DNA of 12,860 nt. Origin: Pseudorhodobacter sp. (lineage in GTDB: Bacteria > Pseudomonadota > Alphaproteobacteria > Rhodobacterales > Rhodobacteraceae). Shown piece after piece: positions 6,971-12,860 of this stretch; position 1 is the stretch's first letter; each line of letters starts with the position of its first letter. The stretch covers positions 1 to 12,860 of the forward strand of contig JAHEDL010000501.1 of assembly GCA_024641255.1 (NCBI GenBank), given 5' to 3'. The notes beneath the pieces were generated by a model. It was not told where the DNA came from. It made no database searches and saw only the letters and a program-made list of their open reading frames with translations. The translations under genes were made by a program, and so were the position numbers.

Positions 6971-8386
6971 TCAAGCATTTCGTTGCGCATAAGCCGCCAA
7001 AGCCCGCGCACGCCCTTCGGCGAGGTCAATAATTGGCATCGGATACCGCGCAGCGGGATCAAGCTGCCACGATTTTGGCACCGCGGAAAAATATGCCAGT
7101 GCCTCGGCCCCCGGACGCGGGCTTAGCTCTGCCACCCAACGCCTGCGATAGTGCTGATCGGCGTCAAATTTTTCGGCCTGCCCTGCCGGATTGAACACCC
7201 GGAAATATGGCGCCGCGTCTGGCCCGCATCCGGCAACCCACTGCCAGCCCATCGCATTTGCGGCGGGGTCCCAGTCGGTCAGACAGTCGGCAAACCAAGC
7301 CTGCCCAACCCGCCAATCTGTCAGCAGATGCTTGGTCAGATAAGACCCCACGATCATCCGTGCACGGTTGTGCATGCGCCCGGTCACATACATCTCGCGC
7401 ATTGCCGCATCAACAAACGGTTCACCGGTCTTGCCGCGCCGCCATGCTTCGGCATCGGCGTTATCGCCGCGCCATGGAAACGCGTCCCACCCTTCGCGCC
7501 AGCTTTGCGTCAGGATTTGCGGGCTGTGGTGCATAAGATGATAGGCAAATTCGCGCCACACCAATTCTTTCAAGAAATGTTCTGCCCCCGCAGCACCTGC
7601 AAACATCGCGCGCTGTCCGGCATACCAGATCCGTCGTGGGCCAATTTCACCCCAAGCAAGATTTTCCGACAGACCAGAGGTCGCATCCGCAATACCAGGA
7701 AAATCCCGATCCGCTTGGTATCCCGCCACCGCCTGATCGATAAACTGATCAAGCCGCAGCAAAGCCGCAGCTTCGCCAACCCGCTGATAGGGTTCAACAA
7801 CTGCTGCGCCGCGCCGCATATCGGCCCCCAAGCGCCACGTCGCAAGGGCGTCTGAACGCGGCCACAATGTTGGCGGTCGCAGCGCCTTTGGCGCAGCTTC
7901 GGGCGCCGAAACTGCCCGCGTCTTTACTGCGCGCCAGAATGGCGTGTAGACTTTGTAATAGCCGCCCTGCCCCGTCGCCACATCCCATGGTTCAAACAAC
8001 AAGGCGCCGGGAAAGCTTTGCGCAATCAATCCTTTCGCTTTCAAGCTGGCCTTAACAGCCATATCACGCGCCTTCGACGCCGGATCATAAAGCCGCTGCC
8101 ACATCACCCCAGCCGCGTTGGTTTCGGTGATCAAATCCTGCAAACACACCGCTGCCGCGCCGCGTCGCAAGACCAGTTGCGCCCCCAACCCTGCAAGCGA
8201 AGCGGCAAACTTCTCGATAGCGAGCCCCAACCGCCACTTCGCCGCAGCACCAAGACTTTCCGTTTCGGGATCCAGCACGAAAACCGGAATCAAAGGCCGC
8301 CCTGACGAGACAGCGGCGGTCAGCACTGGATGATCCGCAAGCCGCAAATCGCGCCGGAACCACAAGATCAAAGGCCTATCAGTCAT
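6971..8386 (-). CDS. phrB: deoxyribodipyrimidine photolyase (class I CPD type)
   Basis: Light-driven FAD enzyme that splits UV-made cyclobutane pyrimidine dimers. N-terminal antenna domain begins LILWFRRDLRLADHP; the FAD domain carries TSGLSENLAWGEIGPR, FLKELVWREFAYHLMHH, GRMHNRARMIVGSYLTKHLL, WDPAANAMGWQW and DAAPYFRVFNP. Counted from the GTG at 8389 the protein has 472 residues, as in E. coli PhrB, and the electron-transfer tryptophans fall at W306, W359 and W382, the E. coli numbers; the flavin-facing Asn (N378) is also kept. The start is a GTGATG pair; I chose the ATG (471 residues). First gene of the run with cfa, trgA and trgB, under a candidate sigma-E promoter. The antenna chromophore cannot be told. 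A cryptochrome role is less likely. Confidence 0.93.
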   Translation of the reverse strand: MTDRPLILWFRRDLRLADHPVLTAAVSSGRPLIPVFVLDPETESLGAAAKWRLGLAIEKFAASLAGLGAQLVLRRGAAAVCLQDLITETNAAGVMWQRLYDPASKARDMAVKASLKAKGLIAQSFPGALLFEPWDVATGQGGYYKVYTPFWRAVKTRAVSAPEAAPKALRPPTLWPRSDALATWRLGADMRRGAAVVEPYQRVGEAAALLRLDQFIDQAVAGYQADRDFPGIADATSGLSENLAWGEIGPRRIWYAGQRAMFAGAAGAEHFLKELVWREFAYHLMHHSPQILTQSWREGWDAFPWRGDNADAEAWRRGKTGEPFVDAAMREMYVTGRMHNRARMIVGSYLTKHLLTDWRVGQAWFADCLTDWDPAANAMGWQWVAGCGPDAAPYFRVFNPAGQAEKFDADQHYRRRWVAELSPRPGAEALAYFSAVPKSWQLDPAARYPMPIIDLAEGRARALAAYAQRNA

Positions 8387-8408
8387 CACATCCCATACCG
8401 TTTCAAGG

Positions 8409-8437
8409 GTTTACGCTGAAAAACCTGCTCTGGATCA
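8409..8437 (-). promoter_or_regulatory. candidate ECF sigma-E (RpoE/ChrR-type) promoter of the photolyase operon
   Basis: On the - strand TGATCC (8437-8432) is followed, after exactly 18 bases, by TAAAC (8413-8409), preceded by G. The Rhodobacter sphaeroides sigma-E promoters that I recall have TGATCC, 18-19 bases, then TAAGA. The -35 hexamer is perfect and the -10 differs in one or two bases. Transcription would start about 15 bases before the photolyase start codon, a short leader. Photolyase and cfa genes are sigma-E targets in R. sphaeroides, which supports the match. Confidence 0.55.
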
Positions 8438-8449
8438 TAGTCTACATCC

Positions 8450-8495
8450 TCTTGGCACAAATATCCCCGGGGGGAAGTATTTTCGCAGAAAATAC
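8450..8495 (+). repeat. short intergenic repeat, copy 3, with an adjoining dyad
   Basis: The first 20 bases match the core of copies 1 and 2 with one mismatch (TCTTGGCACA for TCTTGGCCCA). They are followed by CCCCGGGG (8465-8472) and then by the inverted repeat GTATTTTC-GCA-GAAAATAC (8477-8495). The unit lies between the terminator of the class V aminotransferase and the photolyase promoter. The dyad could fold in RNA of either strand. Confidence 0.6.
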
Positions 8496-8498
8496 GAA

Positions 8499-8519
8499 AG
8501 GGGGGCAGGCAGCCCCCCT
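8499..8519 (-). terminator. rho-independent terminator of the class V aminotransferase gene
   Basis: Stem AGGGGGGC/GCCCCCCT (8499-8506 and 8512-8519) with a 5-base loop; on the - strand it is followed by TTTCGTATTTTC. It lies 28 bases after the stop codon at 8548, in the right orientation. The T-rich tail continues into the dyad of the adjacent repeat, so terminator and repeat form one composite. Confidence 0.75.
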
Positions 8520-8547
8520 CTCTGCTGTGCTGGCAACGGCGCTAAGG

Positions 8548-9780
8548 CTAAAGGACCCGGTCCAAGGCCGCGATCAGTTGCGATACGTCTTTTTCACTGG
8601 TGTAATGCGTCGCTGACATCCGCAACACACCGTTGGAAAGGTCGATCCCCATCGCTTCCAAGGGGCGCACCGCATAGAAATCCCCAGCCCAGCAGGCGAT
8701 GCCTTCGCGGCCCAAGGCTTCAGAAACTGGTTCTGCAGCGCGGTCCAACGCGACCGCAACCGTCGGTGCGCGGTCTTCGGCGCGGCGCGGACCAAGCAGG
8801 CGCAAATCGTTGCGCGCGGCAAGATAGTCCAAAAGCGGCGCCACTACGGCCACTTCTTGGGCCCGCATAAGATCGTGCACGGCCCGGTTGCGCTGGCGCG
8901 CGTCCGGTTCGGCGGCAAAGTGATGGGCGTGCAAGGCATCGACGTAATCCGCCATGCCAGCGCAAGCTGCAATCTGCGCATGATCAGGACCGGCCGGGGT
9001 AAAACGCTTGTACAGGCTACCCGCGTTGAACCAATGGCCCTGCGCAGGCAATTCGGCCCCAAATTCTTGCGAAATCACCATGACGCCCTGATGCGGCCCG
9101 TAAGTTTTATAGGCCGAAAACAGATAGACATCGCAGCCAAGCGTGGGAAAATCTGGAAAACCATGCGGGGCATAAGACACGCCATCAACCACAACCCGCG
9201 CGCCCGCGGCCTTGGCCATCGCGGAAATCTCGGCGACGTCGTTGATCGCTGCCACCACGTTAGAGCAATGCGGAAAAGCCACCAAGCGCACTTTGCCATC
9301 GGCCAGCAGCGCCGCCAAGCCAGCCGGATCAAGGCTACCGGTTACCGGATCAATTTGCCATTCACGCACTTCGATCCCTTCGTCAGCCAAGCGACGCCAG
9401 ACGCCAGAGTTCGCCTCATGATCCTGATTTGTCACCACAATCGCGGCGTTCTGCCCGCGCAGCCACACCCGCACGGCTTGCGCCAGAACATAGGTATTTG
9501 CGCTGGTCGATGGCCCAAAGCTTACCTGTGCATCCGCCACCCCCATCAGCGCCGCAAGACGCGCGCGCGCCTCGTCCATCTCGGCACCGCCGGCCTGCGC
9601 ACCCGGATATGGCCCGTAAGGTTGAACCTTGCGATCAAGGTAGAACCTGTGCAGCCGGTCAACTACAGCGCGGCATGGGTAAGACCCGCCTGCGTTTTCA
9701 AAGAAGGCGTGGCTTGACAGCACCGGGCTGTCAAAGGCCGGAAACTGGCTGCGGACAAAGTTCAGATCAAGTTGCGTCAT
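8548..9780 (-). CDS. class V aminotransferase, cysteine-desulfurase-like protein without the desulfurase Cys
   Basis: PLP-dependent fold-type I enzyme of 410 residues. Visible: FENAGGSYPC near the N-terminus (28-36), H121 in QDHEAN (cofactor ring), D199 in VVDGVSYAPH and the Schiff-base lysine K225 in SAYKTYGPHQG. The pattern fits the group annotated as 'cysteine desulfurase-like, VC1184 subfamily'. In SufS/CsdA-type enzymes a catalytic Cys sits in the loop like RTGHHCAQP; here the matching stretch is CWAGDFYAVRP and the position reads Tyr369, so ordinary desulfurase chemistry is doubtful. AGGTG lies about 5 bases before ATG 9780. It is a single-gene unit ending in its own terminator, or joined to the reductase gene 175 bases upstream. 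Substrate unknown. Confidence 0.82.
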   Translation of the reverse strand: MTQLDLNFVRSQFPAFDSPVLSSHAFFENAGGSYPCRAVVDRLHRFYLDRKVQPYGPYPGAQAGGAEMDEARARLAALMGVADAQVSFGPSTSANTYVLAQAVRVWLRGQNAAIVVTNQDHEANSGVWRRLADEGIEVREWQIDPVTGSLDPAGLAALLADGKVRLVAFPHCSNVVAAINDVAEISAMAKAAGARVVVDGVSYAPHGFPDFPTLGCDVYLFSAYKTYGPHQGVMVISQEFGAELPAQGHWFNAGSLYKRFTPAGPDHAQIAACAGMADYVDALHAHHFAAEPDARQRNRAVHDLMRAQEVAVVAPLLDYLAARNDLRLLGPRRAEDRAPTVAVALDRAAEPVSEALGREGIACWAGDFYAVRPLEAMGIDLSNGVLRMSATHYTSEKDVSQLIAALDRVL

Positions 9781-9955
9781 CAGACACCTGTTATTTGCGT
9801 TTCAGACAAAACGGCCCAGCGGAGTCCCACGGAAAAAGCAAAGGCCGTGGCAGGTCTTCCAGCCAAGCCGCAGCCCCGCAAAGGTGCTGTGGCAGACCCG
9901 CGCGACAGCGAGGGTCGCGACAAGCCTAGCCGCCGGAAATCCGCGCGTAAAGGCC

Positions 9956-10948
9956 CTAGCGGTTTACATCGACCACGATGCGGCCCTGCACTTCGCCCTG
10001 CAAAATTGCGGCGCCCAGCGCGGGAAGATCGGCCAACCCAACCTCACGCACCATCGCTGCAAGTTTTGTCATCGGCAATTCGCGCGCAATCCGGCCCCAC
10101 GCCCGCAACCGTTCTTCATAGGGCGATTGCACCGAATCGATGCCAAGCAGGTTTACCCCACGCAACAGAAACGGCACGACTGTGGCAGGCAAGGACGCGC
10201 CACCGGCCAGCCCTACGGCTGCAATACTGGCCCGATGCTTCATCTGACCCAAAATGCGCGCCAGCATCGTGCCCCCAACGGCATCAACGCAGCCTGCCCA
10301 AGTTTCGCTTTCCAGCGGGCGCTTCACCGTTTCGGCAAGTTCAGCGCGCGGAACGATCCTGCTGGCGCCCAAAGCGCGCAGATAGACCTCTGTCTCTGGG
10401 CGCCCGGTGACCGCCGCAACCTGATAGCCCAACCCCGCCAAGATCGCGGTGGCGATTGACCCGACGCCACCCGCCGCGCCAGTGACCAAAACCTCGCCTT
10501 TTGCCGGGGTCAAACCGTGATCCTCCAGCGCCATCACGGCCAGCATTGCAGTAAAGCCCGCGGTGCCAACCGCCATCGCATCCCGCGTGGTCAGCGTTGC
10601 GGGCAACGGCACCAGCCAATCAGCCTTGACCCGCGCCTTTTGCGCATAACCGCCCCAATACGCCTCGCCCACGCGCCAACCGGTCAGCACAACCCGATCG
10701 CCGGGTTTATACCGCGCGTCGTCCGACGCTTCGACAACGCCAGCAAAATCAATGCCCGGCACATGCGGGTAATTGCGCACCAAACCGCCGCCCTTGGCCG
10801 AAAGGCAAAGACCGTCTTTGTAATTCAGCGTCGAATATTCAACCCGCACAGTGACATCGCCTGCAGGCAGCGCATCGTCACTTAACTCGCGCACTGCGGC
10901 CACAGCACCATCTGCGCCCGCTTCCATTACCAGTGCCTTGAAACTCAT
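9956..10948 (-). CDS. acuI: AcuI/YhdH-type NADPH-dependent quinone oxidoreductase-like reductase (probable acrylyl-CoA reductase)
   Basis: Medium-chain dehydrogenase/reductase of 330 residues, the normal length for the YhdH/AcuI family. In Rhodobacteraceae AcuI reduces toxic acrylyl-CoA to propionyl-CoA with NADPH, in DMSP and 3-hydroxypropionate metabolism. Visible: NYKDGL (42-47), GIDFAGVV (65-72), the nucleotide-binding VTGAAGGVGS (155-164) and TGRPE (181-185), where the Arg suits NADPH. No zinc-ligand cysteines are seen, as expected. A G-rich stretch (GGGGGCGG) lies shortly before ATG 10948. It is divergent from the binding-protein gene; a TTTGATCAAA palindrome sits 14-23 bases before the start. 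No dddL, dmdA or acuR is in the window, so a DMSP role is not shown by context; other enoyl-CoA or quinone substrates are possible. Confidence 0.83.
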   Translation of the reverse strand: MSFKALVMEAGADGAVAAVRELSDDALPAGDVTVRVEYSTLNYKDGLCLSAKGGGLVRNYPHVPGIDFAGVVEASDDARYKPGDRVVLTGWRVGEAYWGGYAQKARVKADWLVPLPATLTTRDAMAVGTAGFTAMLAVMALEDHGLTPAKGEVLVTGAAGGVGSIATAILAGLGYQVAAVTGRPETEVYLRALGASRIVPRAELAETVKRPLESETWAGCVDAVGGTMLARILGQMKHRASIAAVGLAGGASLPATVVPFLLRGVNLLGIDSVQSPYEERLRAWGRIARELPMTKLAAMVREVGLADLPALGAAILQGEVQGRIVVDVNR

Positions 10949-10961
10949 CGCCCGCCCCCGA

Positions 10962-10971
10962 TTTGATCAAA
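10962..10971. promoter_or_regulatory. candidate operator TTTGATCAAA between the divergent reductase and binding-protein genes
   Basis: A perfect 10-bp palindrome identical to the core of the site upstream of the SpuC-like aminotransferase; on the - strand an 11-base stretch TTTGATCAAAT is shared. It lies 14-23 bases before the reductase ATG, where a repressor would act, and 146-155 bases before the binding-protein ATG. A shared regulator, probably the GntR protein at 1972-2631, is inferred. Confidence 0.5.
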
Positions 10972-11116
10972 ATTTCATTTACGGTGATCGGCCCTCTTGC
11001 CAAACGCCCGCGTCCGGCCAATCCTGCAATAACAGCTTGGGCGAATGCCAGAGCCAATCCTGTTAGATCAGCCGCTCAATGCGATAGACATTCAAGACAT
11101 AAGATAGGAAGCCGCC

Positions 11117-12169
11117 ATGACCAGCATCCGCCGCCTTGTCGCAAGCACTGCCCTTGCGTTCAGCTTTTCCAGCGCCGCCTTCGCCGCCGACCCAGAACTG
11201 ACCGTGTTCGATTGGGCCGGATTCGAAAATGAAGCCCTGATTGCGCCTTATGTCGCCAAATACGGCGAGATGCCGACCTATTCGTTCTACGGCGACGATG
11301 ACGAGGCGTTCCAGAAGGTTTCATCCGGGTTCAAGGCCGATGTCGGCCACCCCTGCGCGCAAATGGTTCAGAAATACCGCGACGCGGGCCTGATTGAACC
11401 TTGGGACATTTCGAAAATCCCGAACTACGGCGAAATTGGTGACCGCTATAAGGGATCAAAGATCTTCGCGGATGACGGCGGGGTTTGGTATATTCCGACC
11501 GATGGGGCCTATACCGCAGTGGCCTATAATACCGAAAAAGTGACCGCAGATCAGGTTGCTTCGCTGCAAGTCTTTGTGGATCCGGCGTTTGCGGGCAAGA
11601 TTTCACTTCCCGACAATACCGATGACACATGGTCGCTGGCACTGTTGGCAACCGGAGTTTCCGATTGGTCAAACATTACGGACGAACAATTCACCGCCGC
11701 TGCCGCATGGCTGCGCCAAGCCCACGCCAACGTGCGCACCTATTGGGCCGACCCGTCCGAGTTGGCGCAACTGATGAAGACCGGCGAAGTTGTGATTGCC
11801 TGGACATGGAACGATGGTGTTGCGGCAATGAAGACTGAAGGCGTGCCAGTGGCGTTCCAGCGCACCCCGAAAGAGGGCGTGGCGAATTGGTTCTGTGGCT
11901 ACGTCAATTTCAAGGATGGCCCCGGCAAGGAAGAAAAGGCTTACGACTTCATCAACGCTTGGCTTGACCATGGGTCTGCCAAAGGGCTGTTGGACAACTT
12001 CGGCTATGTCCATTCGAACGACGTCGCGATGAAAGACATTCCGATCGAAGAACTGAAGGCCCACGATGTCGATCCAATCACCGGCACGCTGCTGTCGCAG
12101 GTGCCCATCGACCCCGCGATGCGCGACCGCATGACGCAAGAGTTTGAAATGATTAAATCCGGGTTCTGA
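11117..12169 (+). CDS. periplasmic polyamine-type ABC transporter substrate-binding protein (PotD/PotF family)
   Basis: Secreted binding protein of 350 residues. A Sec signal peptide (MTSIRR, hydrophobic VASTALAFSF, cleavage probably after AFA at residue 23) precedes a mature domain starting ADPELTVFDWAGF, the pattern of the spermidine/putrescine-binding family (COG0687 type). It would capture a polyamine or related cationic ligand in the periplasm and hand it to a membrane permease. AGGAAG lies 5-6 bases before ATG 11117. A strong terminator follows 23 bases after the stop, and no permease or ATPase gene adjoins, so it is transcribed alone and must serve a transporter encoded elsewhere. Its neighbour AcuI is divergent. 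The SpuC-like aminotransferase fits the same substrate class. The ligand is not proven. Confidence 0.87.
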   Translation: MTSIRRLVASTALAFSFSSAAFAADPELTVFDWAGFENEALIAPYVAKYGEMPTYSFYGDDDEAFQKVSSGFKADVGHPCAQMVQKYRDAGLIEPWDISKIPNYGEIGDRYKGSKIFADDGGVWYIPTDGAYTAVAYNTEKVTADQVASLQVFVDPAFAGKISLPDNTDDTWSLALLATGVSDWSNITDEQFTAAAAWLRQAHANVRTYWADPSELAQLMKTGEVVIAWTWNDGVAAMKTEGVPVAFQRTPKEGVANWFCGYVNFKDGPGKEEKAYDFINAWLDHGSAKGLLDNFGYVHSNDVAMKDIPIEELKAHDVDPITGTLLSQVPIDPAMRDRMTQEFEMIKSGF

Positions 12170-12192
12170 ACCTAAGAACGCCGCATCAAAAT

Positions 12193-12221
12193 GCCCCAAG
12201 CCGATGCTTGGGGCGTTTTTT
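12193..12221 (+). terminator. rho-independent terminator of the binding-protein gene
   Basis: A perfect 9-bp stem GCCCCAAGC/GCTTGGGGC with the loop CGAT, then G and six T. It begins 23 bases after the stop codon at 12169. A textbook intrinsic terminator that also isolates the downstream tmRNA gene. Confidence 0.93.
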
Positions 12222-12291
12222 GTTGACCAAACGATCCATTGCGCGGTCAGGATATGTTGCCAAAGCCTGTAAACTCCACTGCCAGTGCCCC

Positions 12292-12320
12292 TTGCGTCGC
12301 CCCCGCCGCGCCCCTATGTT
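12292..12320 (+). promoter_or_regulatory. ssrA: candidate housekeeping promoter of the tmRNA gene
   Basis: TTGCGT (12292-12297), a 17-base spacer made almost only of C and G, and TATGTT (12315-12320). The spacing is ideal and each hexamer keeps the best-conserved bases of the sigma-70 consensus. The start site would fall near 12327, just before the conserved acceptor-piece sequence of the tmRNA. Confidence 0.5.
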
Positions 12321-12327
12321 GGCGGTG

Positions 12328-12645
12328 TTCGGGGTAACTCGGACTATGGCGATAAACGCACCTGTAATAAACGGCTCGGACCCGGGGGCGGTACCCGGCG
12401 ACTCCACCAAAAACCCCGGCATTGCGGGCAAATGGGGTCGAAATAGGATCGACGAACGTCTAAAGAGGCCAGCTTTCGCTCGGTGAGCTACTACCGTTAT
12501 CGGTGCATAATCACAGTTGCCAATGACAACCGTGCTCCGGCAATGGCTTTGGCTGCGTAAGCAGTTCGAGTCGCCGAAACTAAGCCCTTACGCTTAGCCG
12601 CGTAAGGCGGGGTTCGCAGGTACCTGGCAACAGAAACCTGCACTT
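12328..12645 (+). ncRNA. ssrA: transfer-messenger RNA, circularly permuted two-piece type
   Basis: tmRNA frees stalled ribosomes and tags the unfinished protein for proteolysis. The gene is permuted as in alphaproteobacteria: the acceptor piece comes first and ends CGACTCCACCA (12399-12409), a 24-base spacer follows (12410-12433), then the coding piece begins GGGGTCGAAATAGGATCGACG (12434 on), close to the universal tmRNA 5' end. GGGGTCG (12434-12440) pairs with CGACTCC (12399-12405) over seven base pairs, with a G-U wobble at the third pair, the alanine identity signal. The T-arm stem is CCGGG/CCCGG (12382-12386, 12394-12398) with an atypical loop. The tag is at 12519-12560. Downstream hairpins lie at 12586-12607 and 12616-12641. 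Both outer ends are estimates. Confidence 0.93.
12519..12560 (+). other. ssrA: tmRNA proteolysis-tag reading frame
   Basis: GCC through GCG encodes ANDNRAPAMALAA, then TAA. The ANDN start and the ALAA end are the usual features of alphaproteobacterial ssrA tags; the C-terminal LAA is what ClpXP-type proteases recognise. The exact resume codon is inferred: the preceding codon GTT is also open, so the tag could begin one residue earlier only if resumption differs. Confidence 0.9.
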
Positions 12646-12712
12646 TCCCAATCTGTTAAGCCTTGGTCGCGCGGGATGGCGTGCAAAATCTTTGGAACAT
12701 CTGCGCAAATGA

Positions 12713-12724
12713 TGCCAAATGGCA
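12713..12724 (+). promoter_or_regulatory. inverted repeat covering the ribosome-binding region of chrA
   Basis: TGCCA-AA-TGGCA is a perfect 5-bp inverted repeat that ends two bases before the ATG at 12727. No clear Shine-Dalgarno sequence is present beside it. It could be an operator half-site pair; the 2-base spacer is too short for a normal RNA hairpin loop. Function is not shown. Confidence 0.25.
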
Positions 12725-12726
12725 CC

Positions 12727-12860
12727 ATGAGCGCCACAGTCCACCTTTCCGAACTCACCCGCGCCTTTGCGCGCATTGGCATCCTGTCCTTTGGTGGCCC
12801 AGCCGCGCAAATAGCGTTGATGCACCGCGAGTTGGTCGATGAAAGGCAGTGGGTAAGCGA
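12727..12860 (+). CDS. chrA: chromate transporter ChrA, N-terminal part (cut by window end)
   Basis: The first 44 codons are present, beginning [19 protein letters not shown] and continuing [17 protein letters not shown], the hallmark start of the chromate transporter (CHR) family. The full inner-membrane protein would export chromate, usually about 400 residues in the long two-domain form; which form this is cannot be seen. ATG 12727 is the only start that places the motif at the expected distance; the ribosome site is weak. It follows the tmRNA gene by about 80 bases on the same strand. Confidence 0.87.
   Translation, partial: MSATVHLSELTRAFARIGILSFGGPAAQIALMHRELVDERQWVS

Noticed and set aside
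8857..9717. Open frame on the + strand opposite the class V aminotransferase
   Set aside because: Antisense shadow; the - strand frame has intact PLP motifs, a ribosome site and a terminator.
9956..10948. A complete DMSP/acrylate gene cluster around acuI
   Set aside because: No DMSP lyase, dmdA, acuR or acuK gene is present in the window, so the pathway cannot be claimed from context.
12186..12486. Protein-coding frames across the tmRNA region on both strands
   Set aside because: The region is explained by the permuted tmRNA: acceptor stem pairing, CCA end, conserved 5' end and tag frame.

Overview
The window looks like a chromosomal segment of an alphaproteobacterium of the Rhodobacteraceae (Rhodobacter/Roseobacter group). 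Evidence: a circularly permuted two-piece tmRNA gene with an ANDNRAPAMALAA tag, a TrgA/TrgB pair of the type described in Rhodobacter sphaeroides, a candidate ECF sigma-E promoter of the Rhodobacter RpoE/ChrR type, and a short Rhodobacteraceae-style intergenic repeat (TCTTGGCCCAAATATCCCCG core). I see no phage, transposon, CRISPR or plasmid signature; this is ordinary chromosome with some interesting regulation.

Layout. 1-457 has no convincing gene: it is very C-rich and G-poor on the + strand, holds two copies of the repeat and two candidate G-quadruplex motifs (G on the - strand), and ends with the terminator of the next gene. 458-2631 (- strand) carries a SpuC-like polyamine:pyruvate aminotransferase preceded by a GntR/FCD regulator; the gap between them holds the palindrome AATTTGATCAAATT. 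A divergent Gfo/Idh/MocA oxidoreductase (2930-4099, +) has a LacI-type palindrome just before its start. 8386-4115 (- strand) is a tight four-gene run: class I photolyase, cyclopropane-fatty-acid synthase family methyltransferase, trgA and trgB, with a sigma-E-like promoter (TGATCC-N18-TAAAC) in front; it reads as a photo-oxidative/oxidative stress operon. 8548-9780 (-) is a class V aminotransferase of the cysteine-desulfurase-like group that lacks the desulfurase cysteine. 9956-10948 (-) is an AcuI/YhdH-type NADPH reductase, divergent from a polyamine-type periplasmic binding protein (11117-12169, +) that ends in a strong terminator and has no permease genes beside it. 12292-12645 is the promoter and gene of the permuted tmRNA, and the window ends inside a chromate transporter gene (12727 onward, +).

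How they may work together. The GntR regulator, the SpuC-like aminotransferase, the reductase and the binding protein may form one amine-use regulon, because the core TTTGATCAAA occurs upstream of the aminotransferase and again in the divergent region between the reductase and the binding protein, 9 kb away. The photolyase-cfa-trgAB run is a separate stress module: DNA repair, membrane lipid modification and tellurite/oxidant tolerance. These functional links are inferred from sequence and family knowledge; none was tested by computation.
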